Assembly: GCA_947396885.1 (NCBI GenBank)
Contig: OX377205.1
Span: 55,288,676 to 55,352,675, forward strand
DNA length: 64,000 bases
Direction: 5' to 3'
From: Heligmosomoides polygyrus polygyrus
Lineage: Eukaryota; Nematoda; Chromadorea; Rhabditida; Heligmosomidae
Under the pieces are notes generated by a model. It was not told the DNA's origin. It searched no databases and worked only from the letters and a program-made list of their open reading frames with translations. Positions 31,697-43,974 of the stretch are shown here, piece by piece. Position 1 is the first letter of the stretch; the number at the start of each line of letters is the position of its first letter. A program made the position numbers and the translations under genes.

Positions 31697-32965
31697 ATTA
31701 AATCTTTTAAAATTCGAAAAACTTAGCGGGATATAATTATTTATATAAAACCACTTCAATTTTTTCCGCTCGAAAAACGAAGGCCTCCGCCCCGTATGAA
31801 GATCTAGTTCTTAAAAGCGGATTTTTGAACTGTGTAAAAGCTTTTTTTCTCTGGTTTCTAAAAAGCTCTTGGTTTTTTCAAATTATGGAAAACTTACCGA
31901 GTTATAGTCATTTTTGTGAACGTCGAATTTTCGTTGCTCCTATGACGTCGGTGCCATATCGACCAGTGGTCGATCCAGTCTATTCGCTTCAGAAAACCAT
32001 GATTTTTACATTGTGTATTGAACAAGACTTGTAAATTTTTGTAGCAAGATTTCAACTGAGTGCGTGATCTGCTTCAGGAAAAAAAATTATTTTTCATGAA
32101 ACATGAGAATTTGCAAATCGATCCTCCACCATCATATCGAAGATCGCTGCGAAGAAGCTTAGTTTTTGAATGTATGTTAATCACATCTTGAACTCTAAAA
32201 TTGCACAGTTTTCACTCTCCGATGCTCTTCCTTCAGAAGGTAGATTTTTTTGCCGCGAGAAGTCCATCCTTCAGTGGCGATGGGTAATATCGGAGAACGC
32301 AATGGCTCCACGTAACCTACCATATTTCGGAGTTTGTGCGACATTTATGAAAAATTCACAGAGCTTTTAAAACAATAAGAAGTGTGGGTTCTACGCTTTT
32401 AAAGGAGCTTGTAAAAATAGCTGCTTTCATGTGATTAACGGTGTCGAATTTTTTCGGCAAATCATACAAATCGGAGCGTCTGTTCATACAGTGGATCGTT
32501 TCAGAAAAACAGGTTTTATTTAAACTTGGATTAAAATTTTATTGCGTACAACTTCACTTTCTGATGCTGTTTCTGCAGAGGAGAGAAAATTCGTTCCGTG
32601 ACAAGTCCATCCTCCGATTGCCATTCGGTCATCGCCTCGAAGACTGCTTCCAAAAATCTTGCAGGAAAAGCACATAATTTTCCTTAGCAATTGACACTTC
32701 AAATTTTATAGAAGGCAATTTAAGACGTAGATGTCGCTCGTTCTGGCAGAAAACTGTCGCGTCCATGACTTCCTGAAAGAAAAAACTGAAGAATGGAAAC
32801 TTCTCATTGACTCCAAATCTAGGTGGAGAAAATCTTTATTTTTAACATGTAATACAATCATTATTTGAAACATTTTTATATTAATTTTTACAACTTCGCG
32901 GGACGAATGAGAGACTCCACTCCTTTGTAGGCATTCCTGTAAAATCAATCCTCCGGTTGCCGTTC

Positions 32966-34699
32966 CGTCATCGCTTCCGAGAGTGTCTAAAAAAATTTGT
33001 TGACAAAGCACTCAAGTCAGCTTTAGAAATTAACACTCGGCATTGTATAGAGTACAATTTCGAATGCAGATGTTGCTCCTTTACGTACAAAACTGTGCCG
33101 TGTCCACGAGATGTTCGGAAAGCGTGAAAAGTTGAACTCGTTGTGATTAATTCGAAACTGCTCTCAAAAGTGCTTTATTTTCAGCTGTAAACAAACAAAA
33201 TATTATTGTCAAAAGATTGCACACACAAAACCTTTATCAGCGTTTTTCTAACAATTTACTAAATTAAACAGTTACTTAGTAACACTTTTTCTTGAACTAA
33301 TCTGACACAGTGGGAGCTGCACCTGGAAAGAAGGACCTCTTAAAGGGTACAAAAATCGCATGAAAATTTTCGAAAAATTAAATGCGGATAGGAAATAAAA
33401 CGGTGGTCTGCACAAGGGGGGGGGGGGTCGTACCAGATACACTCTGGGAGGGGGGTCGCAAATTTTCGGCAAAAATCGAACCCCACGCTTGACCCTGGCC
33501 GCGGGTCTAACATGCCTCTGGGCGGGCGGGTCCTCGGCCTCCACTGATGTACGGGCGGAGGACCCCCCTGCGGCACGACATGGTGCATCGATCCGAGGCT
33601 CAGTGTGGGGAAACCCACACTGGGCCCTAATGATCGGACCTTGCCGTTGGCTCGCAGGCAATCAAGCCTAGTATACTCCGCGTCCGGTGTAGGTATCCAC
33701 AAATTGAACTAGTGCAGGTGCCGTTGACGGCACATGCGTGCGCTACAACTGGGGTAATGCCTTCCTCGTTCTAGTAGCCGTGGTTCTTACCTGTGCACCT
33801 CGAGTGGCACGAGCCAGCACAGGGACAGCCGTTGTACGTGGAACCACAAGTGCTACGCCGCGCGGATAGAAGGAGCAGATAGTCGGACTAACCGACTGGG
33901 AAACCCTCTTGGACCTTCTCGCCGTCGCAAAGAAGCATGCAAACAAGACCCGGCAGGAGACCACAGTTTCAACAGTGCGAAGCAGCTCCCCTAAGGCAGG
34001 TCTACAGGGCTACGTACTGTCTGGCAAGTTAACCCATTGGCAGCACATACTGTCGTCGTCTTAGGTCCCGCCCGCAACTTCACTTGGTCCAAGGCTTTAG
34101 TCGTCCACGCGTTATCGTAGAGCTCAACAATGCTCAACAATTTCGTGTATCGCCTACACACCCTTTCCTATCTAGGCCTAAGCGTGTCGCAACAACATCG
34201 CTCTACTGCGCCCCCACATTTTCAGACAATTCATCGGGTGAACTGCAGACCAAACCGTTCCTAATCAATCTAGCTGTTCAAACGGCAGACGTCCGGCGGA
34301 GGCGTGCCATGTGCGTAACACCCTGCGTTTGCCCTGAAACAAATGCGGAGTGCACGCCGTTCGCGCAGAGAGATTGACAGGGTGCGGTTTGATCCGCCGT
34401 TCATTAATCAGCCGGTTGACTTCATTACCACCGACGCATTGACGGCGATCCTAGTTCTACACTTCCCCTTGCATTCTACTTTATTGGTACTAAGCGGGCT
34501 GGTGCCAGCTCCGAGATTTCGCATGGTCGTGGTACACTCACATAAACACGGTTTCTGTGCACTCCTCTGCTGACTTGAAAAAGAGCACAGAACTAGGAAA
34601 GCGAAGGAAGCGAAGGAACTCCGTGGTCTGATTTAACTTACTCGTTTTAAGACGCCTTGCCTGTGTACATCGGGCTCCAGACAGCTTAGTACCAGATAT
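32966..34699. other. no recognisable gene; GC-rich repeat-like block
   Basis: It starts with further units of the dyad array (to about 33260). At 33416-33620 lie a 12-G run, GGGTCGCAAATTTTCGGC and a block (TCTAACATGCC ... TCCTCGGCCTCCACTGATG ... TGCGGCACGACAT) that recurs at 47480-47565. A 9-bp-stem hairpin, CAGTGTGGG/CCCACACTG, lies at 33600-33621. CTAAGCGGGCTGGTGCC near 34490 recurs at 48648. No gene was identified. Confidence 0.5.
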
Positions 34700-35830
34700 T
34701 TGCGAACAGCTCCTACTCTTTGTTTAATTTTTAAATACTGCTATGTGTCATTTGAGAGAGAGTATTTCGTTCTATTAAAATATATGTTGCATTTATTTGT
34801 TATTACTGATTTTTGTCAGATTTGTCAAAAAAGAGAAAATGAATGACCTTTACCAACAGCTTCTTCTCCTTCCTTAATTTTTCGCTCAATGTCATATGTC
34901 CTTCGATAGAGAATGTTTAAATTCTAGTCCGGGGGAGGACATAATTAAAAAGTAGGTGACAAAATGGATTGAGACTTGCCAAGCGGCTCCTAGAGAAAGG
35001 GTTGGAATCTAAAAAAAACAAAAACAAACAAAAAATAAAAAATCGCCGCGGTTAACTACCGTCTCGGCAGGCAAAGAGCGACGGAATGGAGGTATGCCGC
35101 GTGCTGGCCGCCGGCTGACATGTTATAACCAGGATCTAACATGGTGAATAGGGCGCGTGAAACCGCATGCTGCGTGCTGACCGTCGCCTGACATGTTATA
35201 ACCAGGATCCAACATGGTGGGGAGGACACACAACTTTGCCGGCTTACAACCGCAACAAATGTAATTTTAGTGTTTTTCTTCGTGAGTTTTTCTTGTTTAG
35301 GGTCCTGTAATTTTCTGTAGGAGTCGCTCGGTAAGTCTCAAGTGAATTTGTTACATATAATGCTTTTTATTTATTTGGCCCCCCGGAATAGGATAGATCC
35401 GAATGTTTTGTTCTTTCAGAACATATGTTTTGTTCTTTGGCCATTCAGTGTATTACCATTTTAAGGTCATCAGGTCCTAGCTTAAAAAGATAACGAAATG
35501 CTAGGAGCTGCTGGTAAAAATAGTTTATGTCTTCTGTACACTTCACCTTAAATCAAACCAAAATGAACTGAAAATCCCAAAACGCTCTTGTTGAGCAAAT
35601 CATCGCCTTTGGAATGGTTCATAACATTGTGCTAAAAATTCAAACATAATAAGAGAGAAAGTAGTGTCGGTGAAGGCTATTTTTATTTTTACACATTTCC
35701 ACTTTAATGACCTAAAATTGAAAAAAATCAAAATGGGAAAAAGCGAAACATACATCCTGATAGAGCAAATCGAAGGGATGTTCTCGAAGGGATGTGACAT
35801 AATGCAAAAAATCTGCGTCTGCTAAATTCG
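34700..35830. mobile_element. relative of the 20284 palindromic element, split by a MITE
   Basis: Before the MITE the text runs parallel to 20590-20770 (AGAGTATTTCGTTCTATTAA, AAAAGAGAAAATG...CACC/ACC..CAGC, TTCTTCTCCTTCC). After it the text continues as GTTTTGTTCTTTCAGAACAT, matching the uninterrupted order near 20640. No terminal repeats could be fixed. Confidence 0.5.
34919..35400. mobile_element. MITE, copy 2, with perfect 8-bp TSD
   Basis: The right end is CCCGGAATAGGATAGATCC. The left end is decayed (AAATTCTAGTCCGGGGG). GAATGTTT lies at 34911-34918 and 35401-35408, a perfect 8-bp duplication. Compared with copy 1 it is 55 bp longer because CTGACATGTTATAACCAGGA occurs twice (about 35115 and 35188). 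The 8-bp duplication suggests a hAT-type transposase. Confidence 0.85.
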
Positions 35831-36499
35831 TAACATAATGTTTTAAAAAACGGTGGGAGTTACTTTCCAACCCAATATACAATTTTTATGTCGAATTGTA
35901 CACTTCACGTCAAATTGGACACTCTTCCAAGCTAGCCTAAGACTTATGAAATCAAACTGAACGTCTTTCAAATCGAAGCGAGCTTCTTACTGGTTAAACT
36001 ACAGACTCTCCGAGATGGTGGCATAATTTTTCGTTCAAGGAAAATTTGATATAACTTTTTTGAAAATTTTTACAGCTGCCCGAACGAGTCTAATATTTTT
36101 AATGTATAAATGTTCCATTTTTTGAGAAAAAATTACAAACCAGATCGCGGCATGCACTCGAAAAGCTCTTCGCGATTTTATTTGATTGATAGTGCAAATG
36201 CTGATTACATGAAGAATCAAAGTGAGGATATGTGCGTTTTTTACTATTGCTTTTGTTGTATCGTTTACAGGTATGAAACTCCATGTAAACAGCAAATTTG
36301 CTATCGATCGAATAAAAATCGCAACGTCTTGAACGAGTGCATGGCACAATCTTTTCTTTTGGCACTACTTACTATATAAATGTACAATATACTGTATATA
36401 CTGTACTTACTATCATGCTATGAAATAATCCGCTGAGAGCTGGCTCACAAAATAGGGGGAGGGGGAATTAATCATAAAATAGCGTAAATTGGAGGGAAA

Positions 36500-37740
36500 T
36501 ACCTAATCGTCTTCTACGTGCCTGGGGATTTATAATACGTGCCGAACATCGTCCGCTAAGGGAGGATCATTGAGGGGAACCAGTTCCAGTAAGGGGGAAC
36601 CTGTAGGGAGGGACTATATGGGGACTATCAAGGGAAGGGTCTGAAGCGTATGTCTGAACGGGGGGAGCGAGTCATATAGGGAGAATCCCATCCCTCAGTT
36701 AGTATGAAATGGAATACGGCGCGTCACGCGTTTGGGAGTCTTGTACGCCCGCGATGCTGCTACCGGCAAGTGCCTTTTGCAGACAGTGGCTCGGAGCGCA
36801 GTTGGGTAGTGGATTGACTCATGTGAGGTAGGGGAGGGGTTTGGTTCCTCTGCGCTGCCGCATTTTTGTATTTCAACTGATTGGTTGAGATTTGGGGGAT
36901 TCGGGCGTCTATACCATTTTCAGACGTTTTCTGCGCATTTTCCAGCTGTACGCTGTGGAGAGAACCTTTTTTCGACTGTTTATTACTGACCGGATATTAT
37001 TACATATTTTAATCCCAACGTCGTCGTCAGCTTCAAGTTGACGTGCTTAGAAGCCTTTGAGCGGGCTGGCCATCCGTTCGGCCATCTTGATTTCCTCCCT
37101 CCAAGGTTCCTTGTCTAAAGGTGGGTCACATTTCAGCGTGAGGTGGATCACCACTCGAGCATCGGCGGACATTGTTGGTATTAGGTTCTAGAAAACCTTC
37201 AGCAGACCTCTGATTTTCGAGTGACAGGCAGACATGAGGGAAACAGTGTATCGATGCCCTTTAACTTAATTTGCGGGATCCACACACCTCGTTTCTCATT
37301 TTAACCACCTCCGACGTCGCATCCTGATCTGTTTTGAAAATCCGGGCAAGATGGTTTTTTCTGAGGTTATTGGTCCATGTATGGAAACAAACTGTGAAAT
37401 CCTGTAGCCTTTATACGCTACCCGTAAGGTCCCGTAAGTGCTGCTTCATGCACTTTGTACTAGTGTATCACTGGTGTTGAATATCTATACATCAGCATGT
37501 TGAATACCACAGCGTACAGCTGAAAAATGCGCAGAAAACGTCGGAAAAAAAAACGTGAAAACGTCTTGCGTAGACGTCAGAATCCCTCAAATCTCAACCA
37601 ATCAGTTGAAATGCAAAAATGCAGCAGCGCAGAGGAATCAACCCCTCACCTCCATCACATTAGTCAACCCATCAAGGGGACCAGTGAAGGGGAAACTAAG
37701 GGGACCGTTAAAAATGGTCACTACTTACTCCCAATAGCAG
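36500..37740 (+). mobile_element. family H fragments interrupted by an inverted-repeat element
   Basis: At 36530-36700 are CTACGTGCCTGGGGATTTAT, CGTGCCGAACATCGTCC and GGGGAACC/GGGGACT words. At 37660-37720 are AAGGGGACCAGTGAAGGGG words, as in the post-minisatellite region of copy P. The inverted-repeat element at 36825-37660 lies between. Confidence 0.45.
36825..37660. mobile_element. inverted-repeat (foldback-type) element
   Basis: The outer arms, about 36825-36965 and 37490-37655, are near-exact reverse complements: CCTCTGCGCTGC.GCATTTTTG, CAACTGATTGGTTGAGATTTG, TTTTCTGCGCATTTT, CAGCTGTACGCTGTGG. The spacer is about 525 bp. No coding capacity or clear duplication was seen. Confidence 0.7.
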
Positions 37741-38849
37741 AAGAGGTGTCACATATAGATCAGGCTATGAATATCGATCGATATTGTTGATTGCGGCTTG
37801 GAAGTGACGTTACTTTGTTTGTCTTTCGATGACAGCTAGGCAATTCGTCACTGCTGTAGCGGTCCAGCATGGGAAAAACCTTCCGTTCAACATAGTATTT
37901 GAAGTGGTGGCAGTCCCGTTCTTACAAAGGGCTTTTCATCATGTGATCAAAATCGATCGTACCGTCACTAGGAAGGATTTCGACCTCCCATGGAACTTAA
38001 TGTGGAGACCAGAGTCATTAGAAAAAGCTCGGAATGCTGATCACGAATATGGGTGTCAAAATTGCAAAATGAAGCTCCTGAGCGTGTTGTGACCTATCGA
38101 AATTCAAGGGGTTGACTGTGAGCTGGCCACTCGAAAGAGCTGGCGCGAGAGTGGTGAGGGATGGGGACTCCGCAAGAATGGTACGCAAGCGGCGGTGGTG
38201 GCGCAGGAGTAGTGCTCCGCTCGTAAGGTATGAGGTCGTTGATTCTCTTGGCTGCTGGCTTTTTTTGCTCATCATGACTTATCTTTGACACCAGACGTTC
38301 AGCGGCCTAGCGGCCGCCAAACGTCTGGTTGGGGGCTTCGCCACCAAACCCCGAGGATAGAACACCCCAGTCTAGGCCTTCGTACTCGCATTACAGTGAA
38401 AAACTGGTTTTACGGAAAGTGGACAGTAGGACGCAATCTTCAAAACTGCTCCTATGAAGCCTATCCACCCTCTATCGCAATTATGCCGATTTATTCTCCG
38501 AAGTAGACATTCTCCACGTGGCGAGGAACAGATTGTGATAATCTTGTTAGAAATCTATACTGCTAAATATCCGACGGCAATAATAATCCTCCGATTCCCG
38601 AGGTCATTCGTCCCCCCCCCCGAAATTACACAATACCCCTTTACCCATGTGCAGGCAGAGACAGGCAAAGAAAAGTAGTGAGCATCACTCAGTAGTGAGA
38701 GTGAGAGGCATGTACACGCACACGCTCGCTGCCTTTCAAAGGTCATCTGAAAATCCAACGCATGCTTCGCAATGCTTGATCTGTGGCATCTTCTTGATCT
38801 AGACGCGCGTTGTACGACGTTCCTGTCACAGACACCTTGGACGATAGTG

Positions 38850-39440
38850 AGAAAAAGTACTGGTCCGCCCTCACAGGTCCCTTCCACTGATCTCCCTTCC
38901 TATTACTGGTCCCATCTTCACTGGCCCTCATTACTGGTCCCCCTTTACCGCCCTCCCCCTTTCACAGGACTCACCCACTTCACTGGCTCCCGTTCACTGT
39001 GTCCCCTTTTTGTCAGCCCCCTTACTGCCCCTCCCCCTCACCTAAGTGGTACCCTTTATTGGTCCCCTTCACTGGCCCAACCCCATTCACAGCTCCCATT
39101 CTGATCTCACCTTCACTGATCCCCTTTACTGGTCCCCTCCCCTTCACTGGTCGCCTTTACTGGTCCTACCCTCACTGGTCCCCTCTTCACTGGTCCTCCT
39201 TTAATAGTTCCCCTTGACCGGTTCTCCCTTCACAGGATCCTCCCACTTCACTGGTTCCTCATTCACTTCCCCCCCCCCCCCCCCGCCCCAACCCTCATCT
39301 TAGTTAGTGGTATTCTTTATTGGTCTCCCGTCACTGGCTCCCCTTAAAGGTACTACCCGTACTGGTACTCCTCCCCTCCCTCTTCACTGGTCCTCCCACC
39401 CTTCACTGGACCCCCGCTTACTGGTCTCACCTTTAGTGGT
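38850..39440 (-). repeat. short tandem repeat, about 13-20 bp, TTCACTGGTCCCC-type
   Basis: About thirty imperfect units built on (T)TTCACTGGTCCC, with a 16-C run at 39269-39284. The same composition follows the minisatellite in the other family H copies. Confidence 0.8.
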
Positions 39441-39478
39441 TCTCCATTACACGTGTCCGGAATCCGGACACCCCTTGC

Positions 39479-40080
39479 GCGACATAGGTGACACCTCTTC
39501 TGAATCCAAACACCGCTTTCATGACATCGGTGACACCTCTTCTGAACCGAGACACCCCTTGCATGAAATTCGTAATACCTCTTCTGAGCCCAGACACCAC
39601 TTGCGTGGCATCGGTGATATGTCTTCTGAACCCAGACCCCCATTACGCGACATCGGTGACACGTCTTCTGAAACCGGACGCCTGTTGAACAACGTCGGTG
39701 ACTTGTCTTCTGAACCCAGACACCACTTGCGTGGCATCGGTGATATGTCTTCTGAACCCAGACCCCCATTACGCGACATCGGTGACACGTCTTCTGAAAC
39801 CGGACGCATGTTGAACAGCGTCGGTGACATGTCTTCTGAACCCAAACACCCAATGCGCGACATCGGTGACACCGCTTCTGAACCCAGGACCCATTGCGCG
39901 ACGTCGGTTACACGTCTTCTGAAACCGGACGCCTGTTGCACGACGTTGGTGACACCTCTTCTGAACCCGGACGCCTGTTGAGCAACGTCGCTGGCATGCC
40001 TTTTGAACTCAAACGCGCTTGCTCGACACCGGTGACACTTCTTCTGGCGGTCTCGACACGGCGTGAGTGGCACATCGTCT
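39479..40080 (-). repeat. 42-bp minisatellite, open on both strands
   Basis: About 14 units of the type GACATCGGTGACACGTCTTC + TGAACCCAGACACCACTTGC + GT. Because 42 is a multiple of three, frames stay open on both strands: a 224-codon plus frame at 39307-39981 with repeats like LRDIGDTSSEPRHP, and minus frames of 166 and 184 codons. I read these as consequences of the satellite, not as genes. Confidence 0.88.
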
Positions 40081-40429
40081 GAACACGGACGCCTGCTACT
40101 CGACTTCTAAGAAAGGCCAGACGGATGAGCAGACGGACGGACGGACAACCGCTAACTCCTTTATATATAGTAGGATATCATTCTATTCTGATTTTACATT
40201 ACTTTACTTTACTTTTACCGAATTTTTTACTATTTTACACAAATGGTGTAGAAACCTTATGTTGAACAACTAAGTTTCTAACAACTATAGCGTTCATGAA
40301 AGCAAAAAAACGTGTGAAGCAAACATGTTCTTCAACACTGCACATCTTATACATGCACTTCTCTGCAACCTGTACCATGAGTATTTCAAAATGCTTGAAG
40401 CCCTAGGGGAACGAATATTCCTGTAAATC

Positions 40430-41305
40430 TGCAACAAGGTCGACGTCCGGAACTGGACCATCTGCGCTTGGCTGACGACATCGTGCTCATAACACCGAGC
40501 ATCAGTCAGGCGGAGCGAATGCTGGCCGACTTCGATCGTGTATGTGGGAACATTGGACTGCAGCTGAATCTTACGAAGACGATGTTCATGAGGAACGGAG
40601 AAATTTCTGATGCCCCATTCTCGCTCAACGGAACGAACATCTCCGAGTGCTCCAGCTACGTGTATCTGGTTCGTGAAGTCAATATGCCCAACGACCTAGG
40701 GCCGAAGCTGAGCAGGAGGAAACGAGCGGCTTGGGGAGCTTTCAAGAGCATCGAAGAAGTCGTGAAGAAGACGAAGAACGTGCGACTCCGCGCCCACCTA
40801 TTTGACTCCACCATATTCTTCCTGCCCTAACATACGCCTCAGAGACCTGGGCTCTACGAAAGCAGAATGAACACGCGATCAGCGTCACGCAGTGTGGAAT
40901 CGAGAGGAGGATGCTGGGAGTGACACGACTCACGCAAGTGAGAGAAGGCCTCCGGAGTTCCGAGCTTCGCCGACGTTCGAAGATCAGAGACGCTGTCGCA
41001 TGGGCCAAGTTGTCGAAAATTACGGGTGAGCCGGCCACGTAATTCGGTTTGCAGACACCCGCTGGACGAGAGCCGTCACCGACTGTATTCCGCGGGATGT
41101 AAAGAGAACACCAGGACGGCCACCAAGGCGTTGGTCGGATTTCTTCGTGAAGGCCCTAAACGACCGATATGACACTCATCGTGCCTCTCCAGTGAGGAGG
41201 ATCCATTGGAGCACTCTGGCACGCGACAGGGACGAATGGAGCCGCTGCTGGCGCCCGCTCGAGTGAGTCGATGATCAACGGAACGACAGGTGATACAGGT
41301 GAAAC
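40430..41305 (+). mobile_element. RTE LINE 3' fragment (same family as 24435-25929)
   Basis: The frame 40468-40830 reads ADDIVLITPSISQAERMLAD (the first residue of FADD is Leu here), then NIGLQLNLTKTMFMRNGE, NGTNISECSSYVYL and KNVRLRAHLFDS. The C-terminal part (TQCGIERRMLG, RSSELRRRSKIRDAV, then a GRPP-type tail) continues to about 41240 with frame changes. It ends in GACAGGTGATACAGGTGAAA like the other copy. Flanking similarity (CTGCAACA near 40430, CTGCGACA near 41316) is only a possible duplication. Confidence 0.82.
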
Positions 41306-43061
41306 CTGCGACAGAGCCTAAAATTGGTTGCCTGACACAGTTGTTCATCCACAATCGCCAAACTTCGTCCAGGAGGGTAACATGAGGTGCTGATGACGAA
41401 ACTGAAACCGGTCCTTAAAATTTTGACCGACTACGGTAGGTTACGGCATCAGCAACCTTACTCAACGGCACCGCATCCTACCGTACTCTACCGTAATACC
41501 AAAAACGAATATCAGATTCGTAAACAGCACCCCAAATATTCCTCTTGGGCGAATTTCGGGTGAATAAAAATTGCGACCACTTCTTGACCTTGAAGATGCA
41601 GTACAATAGTGCCAGCTGCCTTTCTGGGTCATGCTTTGACCACAACGTTTGAAGCCTCAAAGTGAACCCGCTGTCGGTGTCGTAACTCGGTTTAACTGGC
41701 TGGATTCGTTGACGTTTCGATGAGAGTCTAAATAGTTCATGAATAAACTGCGAGAGTGAAGTTGCCAGTTGTAAACGCACCACGAACCTGGCTAACATAG
41801 GAAAATAGTATGGTCAGGCTGGATGCGGGAATCGTATGAACAGCACGCCATGATTAAACAAGCTAGATCGTGGTTATGAACCGCCGGTCATGTCGACGTT
41901 AGAGGTTGTGTACCACCAGTCATCTATATTGGTGGTTATGAACCGCAGACCATCAGTGGTTGTGGACCGCAGACGTTAAGGTTGTCAAACGCCGGTGGGC
42001 CGACGGACATTTCGGGGCAAACGGTAGGTGTTTCGGGGCAATACCACCCACTTCGTCTTATCAACCGCTTGTGGTCGAGAGTGTGACGGGCACTTGGTCT
42101 GTGGTCCACCCGCCAGAATGTCTGAGTTTATGTCGTAGTAGCTCTCGCGTCATGCCGTATAGCCGCTTATTGACCGTGCGTGTTTGGAGGAGACTCCTGG
42201 CCAGAGTCCTCCTTCTAGTCGGTCCACGCTTAGGTCATCTTGTCTTAGACTCGGGTCTCGGTAGTACCACCTCCTGCCACTATTACTTTCAGCGTAGTTC
42301 AACGACCATGCCTACAATTTCGTCGTGCAAGGCAAACCTCGTCCTCCAAACTTACGAACTTAAAAAATAAATTCCTCATAATTTACTTTCACACACACGT
42401 CATTTTTCATATTAAGTAATATTTTTTCTTCCTTTTTCCAAATTTAAATCATCTCTGTTACCACATATACATATATTTTTTCCTTCTTATCACCAATATA
42501 TCAATTTTTTACAAGATGTCTCCCAGTACTCGACGCAGTTATTTAACTCCGGCTCGTGGCTCATGGTCGCTAACGTGTCGCTCGTGCTGTCGTGTCATGG
42601 TCGCCATCGTTACGGATGTCATGGTCGTCGCCCCACATGTAAATATGTATATACTTCGTCGTCATCAACATTAACGTCTTCCCCAGAATCTGCCTTCTTC
42701 ACCTCGCCATCGTCATAGATCTCAACCGCAGCCTTACCCTCACTTCAATTGTGTCGTCACCACTTACAACGTTTACTTGTAGTTATGTTTTTACTATTGC
42801 TGTTCTTAGGTCGCAGGTCCCATAGACCTCGTTTTTTTACGTGAACTCGTAGGTCGCTAACGGCCCATGCCCTCTCGTCATGCTTACCCACCCCCAGACT
42901 TCATCTGTCGCACCCGTCGTGGCGCACGCAACATGGCATCGCCCGCCACGCCGCCACCTCTTGAGTCTGGTCGCCCTAGGCTGCGGTGCTGACATGTATA
43001 TAATTTTTCTAGGTAAGCTTCAGGCCGTGACTACCTGTGGACCATTCTTGGGCTCCCAGTG
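41306..43061. other. no recognisable gene; short tandem motifs
   Basis: At 41420-41540 is a GGTAGGTTACGG/TACCGTA palindromic block followed by ATATCAGATTCGTAAACAGCAC, a text that recurs around 57620-58010. At 41870-41990 the words GGTTATGAACCGC and GGTTGTGGACCGCAGACGTT repeat. An open 136-codon frame at 41960-42370 (plus) has no family resemblance. The 42370-43060 part is T-rich with no gene seen. Confidence 0.5.
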
Positions 43062-43972
43062 TTGTGACTCGCGTCCGACAGGTCTGCACACGTCGCCGCC
43101 GTCGCTGGGCCTGTCCGGTCGATCGACCAGGTCAAACCTGGCCAAACATGTCGATCGACACTTCGTCGCCGCCGAAGCTTCTAGAAGCCGGTAGAGACGC
43201 AGAGGCTGCGTGCCCCTGTCGTCTCTGACCGGCTCGGTCGCCAGTCTCGCCTCCACCGCTCCCGCTGAGCGGTGGCTCGTCCCCGGCCGCTCCCGCTGAG
43301 CGGCCGGGCTCCGTCATTGTCGCTGCCCTCGCGCCTGAGGACAGGTGCCGTCCGTCGATAGGATCCAGCTTGGTCGCCGTCGAGATCCATCGTTCCCGCC
43401 GCTGTCGCCGTCGAGTGTCTCCATCGCGGGTCGACGTCAACCATCGTCAGAGGACCAAGGATCCTTCGCCAACATCATCGTCGTCTGTCCACAGGTAACG
43501 CGGGGCCTCTGCCTGACCTCTTTGGTCCTGTCTTGGCATAGGCTACAGGACCTGAGCCGCGTAAGAATTGCGGGTCGCGGTCCAGACTCCCCGAGTAGGT
43601 TGGGTGCAGCCTGGCCCTTGACGCGTAAGTTAGGTCGCTTCATCATTTATGTTATCTCATATTGGTCGTTGCCTCCTCGTAATATAAACTTATAAAATAC
43701 AAGGTCTAATGTCTAAAATATGTGAGGTGGTCTACCAAACTATCCAGGTCAAACATAAGGTCATAAAGCGTCGCAAGTGGGGGGGGCGTCGGGGGTCGGG
43801 GGACGCTCCGACCAACGTAGGTTTTCCCCGGAGCAAGTCAACAGAAGTCGAGACGTTAGCATGTGGGAACTCTAAATCGTATGGGTCAGGCACGCAGTCG
43901 CGGCAGTCAAGATCCGCCAAGGGCCTTAGGATAATAAATACTGCGTGGCAGTCTGAGTCCACTGGTGCGAGC
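43062..43972 (+). repeat. GC-rich dispersed repeat, copy B
   Basis: Matches copy A (26574-27416) nearly base for base in long stretches, such as TCGATAGGATCCAGCTTGGT and GACCAAGGATCCTTCGCCAA. It has an extra 62-bp segment at about 43638-43700. The LTR element begins two bases after its end. Confidence 0.75.
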
Positions 43973-43974
43973 TT

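Larger units (their letters stand above)
27571..32965. repeat. large dyad-symmetric repeat array
   Basis: The left arm, about 27571-29035, pairs with the right arm, about 29650-29851 plus 31704-32965. Landmarks in order outward on both arms: CATATAGAAACCA, the CTTCATACGGGGCGG block, GACCACTGGTCGATATGG (28560 versus 31960), TCATGTTTCATGAAAAATAA (28430 versus 32095), ACCTACCATATTTCGG (28205 versus 32325), and the CAACTTCGCG/AGTTGTAAAAATTAAT border (27625 versus 32890). Within the arms the text also recurs as roughly 170-bp units (AGAGGAAAA..GCTTTC). A MITE sits near the centre and an RTE in the right arm. There is no coding capacity of its own. The right side continues into further units to about 33260. 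Confidence 0.85.
38291..40175 (-). mobile_element. family H, copy M, complete
   Basis: On the minus strand it starts A|TCCTACTATATATAAAGG at 40175 with GTCCGTCCGTCCGTC following, and ends with the hairpin AACGTCTGG|T at 38291. Inside, in the same order as copy P: the 42-bp minisatellite (40080-39479), an ACCAGTGAAGGGG-type stretch (39440-38850), the CACATGGG segment (near 38645), GGAGGATTATTATTGCCGTC (38595-38572), CGTGGAGAATG, GGGTGGATAGGCTTCAT (near 38460), AAAACCAGTTTTTCACTG (38398-38415), and the hairpin. It is 1885 bp with no Rep/helicase. Confidence 0.68.

Noticed and set aside
39353..39853. 166-codon minus-strand frame (and 39519-40073) with 14-residue repeats, candidate repeat protein
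   Set aside because: The period is 42 bp, so frames stay open on both strands automatically. The array is the minisatellite of family H and recurs in other copies.
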